Positions 52,787 to 62,390 of a stretch of DNA of 64,000 nt are shown here, in pieces. This stretch comes from Cardiobacterium hominis (GTDB lineage: Bacteria > Pseudomonadota > Gammaproteobacteria > Cardiobacteriales > Cardiobacteriaceae), in the NCBI RefSeq assembly GCF_900637305.1, contig NZ_LR134365.1, positions 2,472,501 through 2,536,500 on the forward strand, read 5' to 3'. The position numbers and the translations under genes were made by a program. The notes below the pieces were generated by a model. That model had not been told where the DNA came from. It saw nothing but the letters and a program-made list of their open reading frames with translations, and made no database searches. Position 1 is the first letter of the stretch. Every line of letters starts with the position of its first letter.

Positions 52787-54175
52787 TCAGCGCGAAAGCA
52801 GCGCCGCGCCGTCGTTTTCGTGCAGGCGGGAGAAGATGAGCGCGGAGGCGAAGGTGATGCTGCCGACGGCGACGAAGGTGTAGCGGAAGGCGGTATGCAG
52901 GTCGCCGTGGCTGATGCCGTCCAGGCTGAAGGTTTTGAGGAGCAGCGCGCCGATGGCAATGCCGAAGCTGGTCGAGAGTTGCATGTTTACCGAAAGCAGG
53001 CTGTTGCCGCTGCTGTTTTGGTCGGGGCGCAGGTCGGCAATGGAAAGGGTGTTCATCGCGGTAAATTGCAGCGAGTTGCCCAGGCCGATGACAAAGAGCA
53101 GCGTAACCCAGATCCAGAGCGGGGTGTGCTGCGGCGGGATGGCGACACTCATCATCAGCATGCCGAGCAGGCAGGTGTTGGTGAGGATGGTGCGGCGGTA
53201 GCCGAAGCGGTCAATGACGGGTTTGACGAAGGGTTTGGAGAGAATGGCGCCGACGACGGTCGGGGTCATCAGCCAGCCGGAAAGGCTGGCGCTGTAGCCG
53301 AAAGCGAGTTGGTAAAGAAGCGGCAGGAGGAAGGGCATGGCGCCGATGCCGAGACGGCTGACGAGGTTGCCGATAAGACCGATGCGGAAGGTGCGCACCA
53401 GAATGAGGTTTATGGGAAAAATCGGATGGTCGCTGCGGCGCGCGTAGCGCAGGTAGGCAAGGCCGCTCGCACAAGACAACACGCCAAGCAACAGCGCCCA
53501 GGGCAGGTTCGCCCCGCCGTGCGGCGCGATTTCCAGGGCGAGGGTCAGCCCGGTGGCGGTCGTGGCAATCAGCAGGAAGCCACGGCCGTCAAAACGGGCG
53601 ACGTTGCCGTAAACGTCGGGCATGATGGGAATGGCGCAGAGAATGCCGATAATGCCAAAGGGGATGTTGATGAGAAAAATCCAGTGCCAGCTCGCATATT
53701 GCACAAGGTAGCCGCCGACGATGGGGCCAAGGATGGGGCCGATGAGCGCGGGCATGAGGGCGTAGTTGATGGCATTGATGAGCTGCGCCTTTTCGTACAC
53801 TTTCAGCATCGCAAGGCGCGGCACCGGCATGATGATGGCGCCGCCCATGCCCTGGATGATGCGCGCGCCGACGAACATCGGCAGGTTGGTGGCAAACGCA
53901 CAGAGGAGTGAGCCGAGCATGAAGACGACGAGCGCGATGATGAAGGTTTTTTTCGTGCCGAAGCGGTCGGCGAGATAACCGCTTGCCGGAATGAGCAGGG
54001 CGACGGTAAGGGCGTAAGAGATGACCGCCGATTGCATGTTCAGCGGCGAGACGTGCAGGTCGGCGGCAATCGTCGGCAGGGCGGTGTTCAAGATGGTGGC
54101 GTCCAGCATCTGCATGAAGATGGAGATGGCCATCAAAAGCGGCAGCCAGCGCGAGGGAGGGTTGGTGGCGTTCAT
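52787..54175 (-). CDS. MFS drug-efflux-type transporter (DHA2/EmrB-like)
   Basis: A 462-residue protein with about thirteen to fourteen helices. Motif A is LADRFGTKKTF, the DHA2 signature is MQMLDATILNTALPTIA and motif C is ALIGPILGPIVGGYL. MdtD/HsrA-like pumps are similar. The ATG at 54175 is chosen because residues before it are not family-like. No membrane-fusion partner is adjacent; the substrate is unknown. Confidence 0.88.
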   Translation of the reverse strand: MNATNPPSRWLPLLMAISIFMQMLDATILNTALPTIAADLHVSPLNMQSAVISYALTVALLIPASGYLADRFGTKKTFIIALVVFMLGSLLCAFATNLPMFVGARIIQGMGGAIIMPVPRLAMLKVYEKAQLINAINYALMPALIGPILGPIVGGYLVQYASWHWIFLINIPFGIIGILCAIPIMPDVYGNVARFDGRGFLLIATTATGLTLALEIAPHGGANLPWALLLGVLSCASGLAYLRYARRSDHPIFPINLILVRTFRIGLIGNLVSRLGIGAMPFLLPLLYQLAFGYSASLSGWLMTPTVVGAILSKPFVKPVIDRFGYRRTILTNTCLLGMLMMSVAIPPQHTPLWIWVTLLFVIGLGNSLQFTAMNTLSIADLRPDQNSSGNSLLSVNMQLSTSFGIAIGALLLKTFSLDGISHGDLHTAFRYTFVAVGSITFASALIFSRLHENDGAALLSR

Positions 54176-54502
54176 CGGAAAGCGGGGCGAAAGCGGGCGG
54201 TCATTATAGCCATCCCGTTTGACTTCCATACAGATTCGCCGGGGTTTCCACCGCATTTGCACCACGAAATCCATCATGCGGCGTGCAATGCCGTGTTTTC
54301 TAGCGTTTTCGCAAGACCGCTATGGGCGGCGACATCCGCGCCGGCGGCGTTTTCCGTGGTTTTTTATGAGGCTAGCAATGCTCCGGTTTTTTTCTTTTGC
54401 GGGTTCGGCAAATGTTCTAAAATTGCGCCCGTTTGCGAAATCGTCATATTTTTATGATTTCTCGTTATGGCGCGCAGACCTCCCGCAATTTTGGATTTTT
54501 TT

Positions 54503-56029
54503 ATGCAAAAACCGACAACCACCGAGTCGCCCGCAAAATGCGGCACATCCGGTATGAGCCAGTTTTTGGTTGCCGTGTTCATCGCTACGGTAGCTTATTT
54601 CGTCTATTGGGGGCTGGGTTACACTGGCTTCAATCACAGCTTCATCTTCCTCCTCGCCTGCGCTTTCGGCCTCTTTATGGCCTTCAATATCGGCGGCAAC
54701 GATGTCGCCAATTCTTTTGGCACCTCCGTCGGCGCCGGCACGCTTTCCATCACCCAAGCACTGATTGTCGCCGCCGTGTTTGAAGTGAGCGGCGCGCTAA
54801 TTGCGGGCAAAGAAGTGACCGATACCATCAGCAAGGGCATCGTGGATTTGAGCGTCATCGACATCCAGCCGATGCAGTTTGTCTTCGTCATGATGAGCGC
54901 GCTGATTGCCGCCGCATTGTGGCTGCTCTTTGCCTCTTACAAAGGGCTGCCGGTTTCGACGACGCACTCCATCATCGGCGGCATCGTCGGTGCTTCCATC
55001 GCGCTCGGCATCAGCCAGCACAGCAACGCCACCTTCTCGCTGGTGTACTGGCACAAAATCGGCCACATCGGCATGTCGTGGGTCATCTCGCCGGTGCTTG
55101 GCGGAATCATGTCGTGGATAGTCTATGGGCAAATCAAAAAACACGTGCTGATGCACGGCACCGTCGCCGACCATGCCACCTACGCGCGCCGCGTGAAAAG
55201 TTTGCGCACGCGCATCCACCAGCCGATGACCAAGCGCATCAGCCAAATCCACTCGATGATGATGCTGCGCGAGGACGACGGCGCCCACGCCCCCGGCACC
55301 GAAGAAGAAAAAGTGCTTGCCCGCCGCGCCCTGCGCGTGTGGATACCGCTGATCGCCATGTTCGGCGCGCTGATGATTACCTCGATGCTCCTCTTCAAAG
55401 GGCTGAAGAACCTCAACCTCGGCCTCTCCAACCTGCAATACAGCCTCATCATCGCCGTGATTAGCGCGGCGGTGTGGTTTGTGGTGCGCCGCTATGCCCG
55501 CCGCTTCCGCAGCTCGGAAGTCAGCCGCGCCACCTATATCCTCTTTAGCTGGATGCAGGTGGTGACCGCCTCCGGTTTCGCCTTCAGCCACGGCTCGAAC
55601 GATATCGCCAACGCCATCGGCCCGTTTGCCGCCATCCTCGATGTGCTGAAAAACCAGGCCATCGGCGAGGGCGCCATTCCCGTGCCGACCATCGCCATGG
55701 CGGCCTTCGGCGTCGCGCTCATTGCAGGCCTCTGGTTTATCGGGCGCGAAGTGATTGCCACCGTCGGCACCCATCTCGCGGAAATGAGCCCTGCCGCGGG
55801 CTTTACCGCCGAACTTGCCGCCGCGATTGTCGTGATGCTCGCCTCCTCGCTCGGCCTGCCGGTATCGAGCACGCACATTCTCGTCGGCGCTATCCTCGGC
55901 ATCGGCCTTGTGAACCGCAACGCCAACTGGCGCCTGATGAAGCCCATCGCGCTTGCCTGGCTGATTACCGTCCCCGCCGCAGGACTCTGCGCCGCGCTGG
56001 CGTTTGTGCTGTTTAACGCGGTGTTTTGA
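54503..56029 (+). CDS. PiT family inorganic phosphate transporter
   Basis: A 508-residue inner-membrane transporter with two PiT repeats: NIGGNDVANSFGTSVGAGT near the N-terminus and SHGSNDIANAIGPFAAI later, each with the phosphate-binding GNDxAN or SNDIAN. A hydrophilic loop of about 80 residues (residues 205-290) separates the halves. The start is uncertain: ATG codons at 54467, 54503 and 54554 all lack strong ribosome sites; I prefer 54503 for family length. Confidence 0.9.
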   Translation: MQKPTTTESPAKCGTSGMSQFLVAVFIATVAYFVYWGLGYTGFNHSFIFLLACAFGLFMAFNIGGNDVANSFGTSVGAGTLSITQALIVAAVFEVSGALIAGKEVTDTISKGIVDLSVIDIQPMQFVFVMMSALIAAALWLLFASYKGLPVSTTHSIIGGIVGASIALGISQHSNATFSLVYWHKIGHIGMSWVISPVLGGIMSWIVYGQIKKHVLMHGTVADHATYARRVKSLRTRIHQPMTKRISQIHSMMMLREDDGAHAPGTEEEKVLARRALRVWIPLIAMFGALMITSMLLFKGLKNLNLGLSNLQYSLIIAVISAAVWFVVRRYARRFRSSEVSRATYILFSWMQVVTASGFAFSHGSNDIANAIGPFAAILDVLKNQAIGEGAIPVPTIAMAAFGVALIAGLWFIGREVIATVGTHLAEMSPAAGFTAELAAAIVVMLASSLGLPVSSTHILVGAILGIGLVNRNANWRLMKPIALAWLITVPAAGLCAALAFVLFNAVF

Positions 56030-56050
56030 CGACTTCATCCTGCAGCCATT

Positions 56051-56209
56051 TATAGCAATCCTCCGACAACCTCATAAGGTGTTTCGTTGCTGGGATTATA
56101 GGGTGCGCCTTGGCGCACCATTGATAAGAAACAAATGGTTACGCGACGGTGCGCTATGGTGTTGTTTTCAGCGACGCGCCTTGTCTGAAACTTTATGTGG
56201 ATGGCTATA
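56051..56209. repeat. family A repeat (long form, 159 bp)
   Basis: TATAGCAATCCTCCGACAAC ... ATGTGGATGGCTATA, with the inner palindrome GGGTGCGCCTTGGCGCACC and a partner GGTGCGC. It fills the gap between the PiT and MarC genes. Confidence 0.82.
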
Positions 56210-56280
56210 AATGATGCTTGCCGCCGTACAGACCCAACCAAGCCGCCCGCCACGGCTTTTTCATTTCTCAAGGAGCCACC

Positions 56281-56874
56281 ATGGAAACCCTCTGGGCGAC
56301 CGCCATCACCCTCTTTCTCATCATGGACCCGCTCGGCAACGTGCCGATATTCCTCGTCGTGCTGGAGCACGTCGCCGAGCACCGCCGCCGCTACATCATC
56401 CTGCGCGAGCTCATCATCGCGCTCATCGTCATGCTGCTCTTTCTCTTTGCCGGACCGGCGATGCTGCGCACCCTCGGCATTTCGCCGGAAGCGGTCGCCA
56501 TCGCTGGCGGGCTGGTGCTGCTCATCATCGCCATCCGCATGATTTTCCCGCTGCGCGGCAGCTCGGTCATGGGCGATGACGACGAAGACCACGGCGAACC
56601 GCTGCTCGTGCCGCTCGCCATCCCGCTACTCGCCGGTCCTTCGCTGCTCGCGACCCTGATGCTGCGCGCCAACAGCGGCAATATCCTGCAACACACCCTG
56701 CCCGCGCTGCTGCTCGCCTGGGCGGCTTCAGCGGTGATTTTGCTCGCGTCCCCCTTTTTGTACCGCATCTTTGGCAACCGCGGCCTGAAGGCGATGGAGC
56801 GCCTGATGGGCATGGTGCTGATCTGCATCTCGGTGCAAATGCTGCTCAACGCTTTCGCGCGGGTGCTGCATTGA
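56281..56874 (+). CDS. MarC family integral membrane protein (YhgN-like)
   Basis: A 197-residue protein with six helices. Marks are FLIMDPLGNVPIFLVVL, AIAGGLVLLIIAIRMIF and VPLAIPLLAGPSLLATLMLL-like AGPSLLATLML. The role is unknown; MarC proteins were once linked to multiple antibiotic resistance but this was not upheld. A strong CAAGGAGCC ribosome site and a terminator follow. Confidence 0.88.
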   Translation: METLWATAITLFLIMDPLGNVPIFLVVLEHVAEHRRRYIILRELIIALIVMLLFLFAGPAMLRTLGISPEAVAIAGGLVLLIIAIRMIFPLRGSSVMGDDDEDHGEPLLVPLAIPLLAGPSLLATLMLRANSGNILQHTLPALLLAWAASAVILLASPFLYRIFGNRGLKAMERLMGMVLICISVQMLLNAFARVLH

Positions 56875-56886
56875 CATTGAGCGGAT

Positions 56887-56917
56887 AAAAAAATCCCGCC
56901 ATGGGCGGGATTTTTTT
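56887..56917. terminator. terminator between marC-like and oppDF genes
   Basis: ATCCCGCC pairs with GGCGGGAT around ATG, with A- and T-runs on both sides, so it serves both converging transcripts. Confidence 0.88.
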
Positions 56918-56933
56918 ATAGTCGCAGACAGGG

Positions 56934-58547
56934 TTACAAGTCAAACGCTGCTTTTATCAGGCGCTGGGTGTATTCGGTCTGCGGGTCGTTGAAGATTTGC
57001 ATGGACGCGCCGCGCTCAACCACTTCGCCCTGCTTCATCACCAGCACTTCGTCGCTCATCGCGCGCACCACCGAGAGGTCGTGGCTGATGAAGACGTAGG
57101 AAAGGCGGTATTTTTTTTGCAGGTCGCGCAGGAGTTCGACGACTTTCACCTGAATGGAGCGGTCAAGCGCCGAGGTGGGTTCGTCCAGCAGCACGAATTT
57201 CGGCTCAAGGATGACCGCGCGGGCGATGGCGATACGTTGTCGTTGCCCGCCGGAGAATTCGTGCGGGTAGCGGTTTATCATCGTAGGCGACAGCGACACT
57301 TCTTCGAGCATCGCCGCGACTTTGTCGGTGCGCTGTTGCCGCGAGAGTTGCGGCTGGTGCACCAAGAGGCCTTCGCCGATGATTTCGCCGATGGTCAGGC
57401 GTGGCGAGAGCGAGCCGTAGGGATCCTGAAAGACGATTTGCATGTCGGCTTTGAGTTTTTGCCGCGTTTTTTCGTTGATTTTGGCGAGATCCTGGCCTTC
57501 AAAGTGGATGTCGCCGCGATACGGCAGCATGTGCATCAGCGCTTTGCCGAAGGTGGATTTGCCGGAGCCGGATTCGCCGACGATGCCGATGGTCTGCCCC
57601 TGGTGCAGGGTGAGGTCGATACCTTTGACTGCATGGAAGATTTTGCGCGGTTTGCCGAAGAAGCTGCGCTCGACGATGAATTCGACGTGGACGTTTTTGG
57701 CGTCGATCAGTACGGGCGCGTCTGCCGGTTGCGGTTCTTTCAGGCCTTTCGGCGTGGCGTTGATGAGTTCGACGGTGTATTCGTGCTGCGGGTTGGCAAA
57801 GACTTGTTTGATGCCGCCTTTTTCGACGATTTGCCCGTGGCGCATGACGCAGACGTTTTCGGCGTAGTGTTCGGCGAGGCCGAGGTCATGGGTGATGAAG
57901 ATAATCGCCATGCCCATTTGCCGTTGCAGGTCGTGTAGCAGGTCAAGGATTTCCGCCTGGATAGTGACGTCCAGCGCGGTGGTGGGTTCGTCGGCAATGA
58001 GCAGGTCGGGCTCGTTGATAAGCGCCATGGCAATCATGATGCGCTGCAGTTGGCCGCCGGAGAATTCGTGCGGGTACTGTTTCAGGCGGCGCTCGGTTTC
58101 GTTGATGCCGACGCGCTCCAGCAGGGTTTTGCAGCGCGCGCGGATTTGTTCGGCAGGCGTTTTCGGATGGTGCGCGGCGATGGCTTCGCCCAGCTGTTCG
58201 CCGATGCGCATGAAGGGGTTGAGCGAGGTCATCGGCTCCTGAAAGATCATGCCGATGCGGTTGCCGCGCAGTTGGCGCAGGGTTTCCGGCGGCGCGTCCA
58301 GCATGGAGACGCCTTCAAAGGCGATTTTGGAGTCTGCGCCGTATTCGGTCATGTTGTCCGGGTGCAGGCGGACGATGCTCATCGCGGTTACGGATTTGCC
58401 GGAGCCGGATTCGCCGACGAGCGCCAGCGTTTCACCCTTGTTCAGGCTGAAGCTGACGCCGCGCACGGCGTGCACGGTTTCGCGGTCGAGACGGAATTTG
58501 ACGTCGAGGTTGTCGATGGTGAGGAGAGGGGTATTGTTCGTGGTCAT
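56934..58547 (-). CDS. oppDF: oligopeptide ABC transporter, fused double ATPase (OppD-OppF type)
   Basis: A 537-residue protein with two complete ATPase domains fused: residues 1-265 (Walker A GESGSGKSV, FSGGQLQRIM, DEPTTALD) and about 285-537 (GESGSGKST, FSGGQRQRIAIA, DEPTSALD). It powers the OppB-OppC channel. Separate oppD and oppF are common, but fused forms (YejF, DdpDF) occur. The gene lies 5 bases after oppC in one operon. Confidence 0.92.
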   Translation of the reverse strand: MTTNNTPLLTIDNLDVKFRLDRETVHAVRGVSFSLNKGETLALVGESGSGKSVTAMSIVRLHPDNMTEYGADSKIAFEGVSMLDAPPETLRQLRGNRIGMIFQEPMTSLNPFMRIGEQLGEAIAAHHPKTPAEQIRARCKTLLERVGINETERRLKQYPHEFSGGQLQRIMIAMALINEPDLLIADEPTTALDVTIQAEILDLLHDLQRQMGMAIIFITHDLGLAEHYAENVCVMRHGQIVEKGGIKQVFANPQHEYTVELINATPKGLKEPQPADAPVLIDAKNVHVEFIVERSFFGKPRKIFHAVKGIDLTLHQGQTIGIVGESGSGKSTFGKALMHMLPYRGDIHFEGQDLAKINEKTRQKLKADMQIVFQDPYGSLSPRLTIGEIIGEGLLVHQPQLSRQQRTDKVAAMLEEVSLSPTMINRYPHEFSGGQRQRIAIARAVILEPKFVLLDEPTSALDRSIQVKVVELLRDLQKKYRLSYVFISHDLSVVRAMSDEVLVMKQGEVVERGASMQIFNDPQTEYTQRLIKAAFDL

Positions 58548-58552
58548 CGTGC

Positions 58553-59440
58553 TTACCGGTCTTTGGGGTCAAGGGCGTCGCGCAGGCCGTCGCCGACGAA
58601 GTTGAAGCAAAAGAGGATGGTCGCAAGGATGATGGCCGGGAAGATGAGCATCCACGGCGCGGTTTCCATGCGGTCAGCGCCTTCGGAGATGAGTACGCCG
58701 AGGCTGGTCATCGGCTCCTGCACGCCCAGGCCGAGGAAGCTCAAAAAGCTCTCGGTAAGAATGACGGCGGGGATGGTGAGGGTGACGTAAATGATGACGG
58801 TGCCGAGAGTGTTCGGCACGATGTGGCGCTTGACGATGCTGCCGGTGGAGACGCCCAACACTTCGGCGGCGGCGACAAACTCTTTGTGGCGCAGGCTCAT
58901 CGCCTGACCGCGCACGATGCGCGCCATCGTCAGCCATTCAATCGCACCGATGGCGGCGAACATCAGATAAATGTTCTTGCCGAAGAAGGTCATCAGCAGG
59001 ATGACGAAGAACATGAACGGCATGGCATAAAGCACATCCACCACGCGCATCATGATGCTGTCGATGCGGCCGCCGTGATAACCGGCAATCGCGCCGTAGG
59101 CGACGCCGATAATCAGACTGACGGTGGTCGCGCAGAGGCCGACCAAAAGCGAGATGCGGATGCCGAACATGGTGCGCACGAAAAGATCGCGGCCGTTGCC
59201 GTCAGTGCCGAACCAGTGGCCGTTTTCCAGACTCGGCGGCGAGGGAAAATCCAGATCCCAGAAAACCTCATCCAGCGCGAACGGGCGCAGGTGCGGGGTA
59301 ATCAGCGCCGCGCCGGCCATCAGCAGCAGGATGACGATGGAAACCATCGCTGCCTTGTTCTTGACGAGACGGCGCCAGGCTTGTTGCCACAGACTTTGCC
59401 CTTTCTGGGCGGTGGCGGGGGTGGTGACGGAATTGCTCAT
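58553..59440 (-). CDS. oppC: oligopeptide ABC transporter permease OppC
   Basis: A 295-residue permease. The family's N-terminal OppC_N segment (WRRLVKNKAAMVSIVILLLM) precedes HWFGTDGNGRDLFVRT and the EAA loop EFVAAAEVLGVSTGSIVKRH. Six helices. ATGA overlap with oppB. Confidence 0.94.
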   Translation of the reverse strand: MSNSVTTPATAQKGQSLWQQAWRRLVKNKAAMVSIVILLLMAGAALITPHLRPFALDEVFWDLDFPSPPSLENGHWFGTDGNGRDLFVRTMFGIRISLLVGLCATTVSLIIGVAYGAIAGYHGGRIDSIMMRVVDVLYAMPFMFFVILLMTFFGKNIYLMFAAIGAIEWLTMARIVRGQAMSLRHKEFVAAAEVLGVSTGSIVKRHIVPNTLGTVIIYVTLTIPAVILTESFLSFLGLGVQEPMTSLGVLISEGADRMETAPWMLIFPAIILATILFCFNFVGDGLRDALDPKDR

Positions 59441-60399
59441 GAACGTAATCTCACTTTCGGATCGAGGAAGGCATAGGCGAGGTCAACCAGCAGGTTGAAC
59501 AACAAAATCAGCGCGCCATAGAAAACGACGACGCCAAGCACCAGCGTGTAGTCGCGGTTGAGCGCGCCATTGACGAAGAAGCGGCCGATGCCGGGAATAT
59601 CAAAAATCTTCTCGATAATGACCGAGCCCGTCATCACCGCCGCACACGCCGGGCCGAGATAACTCACCACCGGCATCAGCGCTGGTTTCAGACAATGCTT
59701 CAAAATCACCTGCCGCTCCGGCAGCCCCTTGGCGCGGGCGGTGCGCACATGGTTGGCGTGCAGCACCTCAATCATCGAACCGCGCATCATCCGCGAAATA
59801 TAGGCAATCTGCGGCAGGGCGAGACACGTCACCGGCAAAATCGCCTGCGACAGCCCGTATTCCCCCCAACCAGCGGTACGCGGCAGCCAGTCGGCGCTCC
59901 AGCCATGCTCCTGCAACCACAGGCGCAACGACACCGCAATGCCCAATTTCAATAGCGCCGCCATGACGAAACTGGGGATGGTGATACCGATCATCGCAAA
60001 CGCCATAATCGAATAATCGGCGCGGCTGTTCTGCCGCATCGCCGCACTAATGCCAAGCAGCGAACCGATGACGACCGCAATAAAAATCGCGGTAATGCCG
60101 AGCTCTGCAGACACTAAAAAACCGTCAGCGATCATCTCGTTGACGGTGCGGTCAGCGTACTGAAAAGAAGGGCCCAAATCGCCTTGCGCCGCATTGCCCA
60201 TATAGCGGAAATACTGCTGGTACAGCGGCTCATCCAAATGATAAACGCGGTTCAGGTTGGCTTCGATCTCCGGCGGAATCTTGCGGTCCTGGTCGAACGG
60301 GCCACCCGGTGCGGCACGCACCATAAAAAACGCCAGCGTAACGATGACGAGCAACGTCGGAATCGCAACCAACAGGCGGCGGAAAAGATACTGGAACAT
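59437..60399 (-). CDS. oppB: oligopeptide ABC transporter permease OppB
   Basis: A 320-residue permease: MFQYLFRRLLVAIPTLLVIV start, FFMVRAAPGGPF, the EAA loop HVRTARAKGLPERQVILKH and GSVIIEKIFDIPGIGRFFV. Starts at the ATG at 60399 after AAAGG. It diverges from oppA across a 135-base AT-rich gap. Confidence 0.94.
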   Translation of the reverse strand: MFQYLFRRLLVAIPTLLVIVTLAFFMVRAAPGGPFDQDRKIPPEIEANLNRVYHLDEPLYQQYFRYMGNAAQGDLGPSFQYADRTVNEMIADGFLVSAELGITAIFIAVVIGSLLGISAAMRQNSRADYSIMAFAMIGITIPSFVMAALLKLGIAVSLRLWLQEHGWSADWLPRTAGWGEYGLSQAILPVTCLALPQIAYISRMMRGSMIEVLHANHVRTARAKGLPERQVILKHCLKPALMPVVSYLGPACAAVMTGSVIIEKIFDIPGIGRFFVNGALNRDYTLVLGVVVFYGALILLFNLLVDLAYAFLDPKVRLRS

Positions 60400-60534
60400 A
60401 AGCAAACCTTTAATTCACTAAAAATCATGATGATAGAGTTTGAATTACGCCGAGGCGAAGATGGATAATAACCCATGAATAATTAATATGGTAGGCTAAA
60501 ACGCTCCCCCACCCGCAAACTTGGAGAAAAAACC

Positions 60535-62127
60535 ATGAAAAGCCAGAAAAAACCGCTGATAATCCTGCTTACTGCCGCGATCAGCATCGCCGCGCAGGCA
60601 GCCAACGCCGAAAGCATCCTGCGTCGCGGCAACGGCAGCGAGCCGCACAGCATTGACCCGCAGACCGCACAAGGCGTGCCGGAATCGAACATCCTGCGCG
60701 ACCTCTTTGAAGGCCTCATCGGCGAAGACGCGAGCGGCAACCTCGTCCCCGGCGTCGCCGAAAAATGGGAAATCTCTTCAGACGGCAAAACCTACACCTT
60801 CCACCTGCGCGACGCCAAATGGAGCGACGGCAGCCCGCTGACCGCGCACGACTTCGTCTATGGCTGGCAGCGCGCGGTTGATCCCGCGACCGGCAGCCAC
60901 TACAGCTTCCTCCTCTACCCCATCAAAAACGCGAAAAAAATCGCCGAAGGCGAGCTGAAAGACGCGACACAATTGGGCGTAAAAGCCACCGACGACCACA
61001 CCCTCGTCGCCGAACTCGAAGGGCCGACGCCGTACTTCCTCGGCCTCGTCACCCACGCCACCGCCTACCCCGCGCCCAAAGCCGCCGTCGAAAAACACGG
61101 CAAAAAATGGACGCGTCCGGAAAACATCGTCAGCAACGGCCCGTTCAAACTCGACAGCTGGCAACCCAACGCCCAACTCGTCGCCGTCAAATCCGACCAA
61201 TACTGGGACAAAGACGCGGTCAAACTGGACAAAGTCATCTACTACCCGACTGAAAACCAAACCAGCGACATGAACCGCTACCGCGCCGGCGAAGTGGACA
61301 TGACCTACGAAATCCCCAACGACCAAATCAAAATGTTGCGGGAAAACTTCAAGGACGAACTCAAAATCAGCTCCTACCTCGGCACTTACTACTACGGCTT
61401 CAACGTCACCCGCCCGCCGTTCAAGGACAACCTCAAACTGCGTGAAGCGCTGACCCTCGCCATTGACCGCGACGTCATCACCGACAAAGTCACCGGCGCG
61501 GGCGAAAAACCGGCATACAGCTTCGTCCCGCCCGGTATCAACGGCTACGACCACTACACCCCGGAATACGCCAGCCTGGACAAAGCCGCGCGCATCGAAA
61601 AAGCGAAAAAACTCTACGAAGAAGCGGGCTACGGCAAAGACAAGCCGCTGAAAGTGGATCTCCTCTACAACACCAGCGAGAACCACAAAAAAATCGCGGT
61701 CGCGGTTGCCGCTATGTGGAAACAAAACCTCGGCGTACAAACCAACCTGACCAACCAGGAATGGAAAGTCTTCCTCAACACGCGCACCGAGAAAAAACAA
61801 ACCGAAGCCTTCCGCGCGGGCTGGATTGGTGACTACAACGACGCCTACAGCTTCCTCGAACTGTTCCAGTCCAAGAGCGGGCTGAACGACAGCGGCTACG
61901 TCAATGAAAAATTCGATGCGCTGCTCGCCCAGGCCGGACAAGAACAGGACATGGGCAAACGCGCCGCCATCCTGAAAGACGCGGAAAAAATGCTGACTGA
62001 CGACTACCCCGTCGCCCCGGTTTACAGCTACGTCACCAAACGCCTGGTCAAGCCTTATGTGAAAGGCTACGCGGAAGAAAACGTCATGGATCACCGCTCG
62101 TCCAAATATATGTGGATTGAAAAATAA
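60535..62127 (+). CDS. oppA: oligopeptide-binding protein OppA
   Basis: Periplasmic solute receptor for the Opp system. 530 residues. Signal peptide (MKSQKKPLIILLTAAISIAA... cleaved after NAE region near residue 23). SBP_bac_5 features: RGNGSEPHSIDPQTAQGVPE, DGKTYTFHLRDAKWSDGSPL, NGPFKLDSW, LREALTLAID. E. coli OppA is similar in size. Ribosome site TTGGAG. Divergent from oppBCDF, with its own terminator. Confidence 0.94.
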   Translation: MKSQKKPLIILLTAAISIAAQAANAESILRRGNGSEPHSIDPQTAQGVPESNILRDLFEGLIGEDASGNLVPGVAEKWEISSDGKTYTFHLRDAKWSDGSPLTAHDFVYGWQRAVDPATGSHYSFLLYPIKNAKKIAEGELKDATQLGVKATDDHTLVAELEGPTPYFLGLVTHATAYPAPKAAVEKHGKKWTRPENIVSNGPFKLDSWQPNAQLVAVKSDQYWDKDAVKLDKVIYYPTENQTSDMNRYRAGEVDMTYEIPNDQIKMLRENFKDELKISSYLGTYYYGFNVTRPPFKDNLKLREALTLAIDRDVITDKVTGAGEKPAYSFVPPGINGYDHYTPEYASLDKAARIEKAKKLYEEAGYGKDKPLKVDLLYNTSENHKKIAVAVAAMWKQNLGVQTNLTNQEWKVFLNTRTEKKQTEAFRAGWIGDYNDAYSFLELFQSKSGLNDSGYVNEKFDALLAQAGQEQDMGKRAAILKDAEKMLTDDYPVAPVYSYVTKRLVKPYVKGYAEENVMDHRSSKYMWIEK

Positions 62128-62145
62128 GCGCCTGCGCTTGAATTG

Positions 62146-62172
62146 AAAAACCGCCCTCTGGGGCGGTTTTTT
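62146..62172 (+). terminator. oppA terminator
   Basis: AACCGCCC pairs with GGGCGGTT around TCTG, with T6 after and A5 before. Confidence 0.9.
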
Positions 62173-62174
62173 AA

Positions 62175-62347
62175 TATAGCGATACACCGAAAACCACATA
62201 CGGTGTTTCATTGCTGGGGGTTATAGGGTGCGCCTCGGCACACCATTGATAAAAAAGAAATATTTCCGCGACGGTGCGCCGAAGCGCAACCCTATGGTGT
62301 TGTTTTCGGCGGCGCGCCTTGTATGAGACTTTATGAGTATCACTATA
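62175..62347. repeat. family A repeat (long form, 173 bp)
   Basis: TATAGCGATACACCGAAAAC ... GAGTATCACTATA with the inner TATAGGGTGCGCCTCGGCACACC palindrome; the internal arm GGCGGCGCGCCTTGTATGAG is shared with the short form at 22538. It lies just after the oppA terminator. Confidence 0.8.
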
Positions 62348-62390
62348 CACGCGGCGCTGTTTTGCAATGCCTGTAAACAAGCCCGCGACG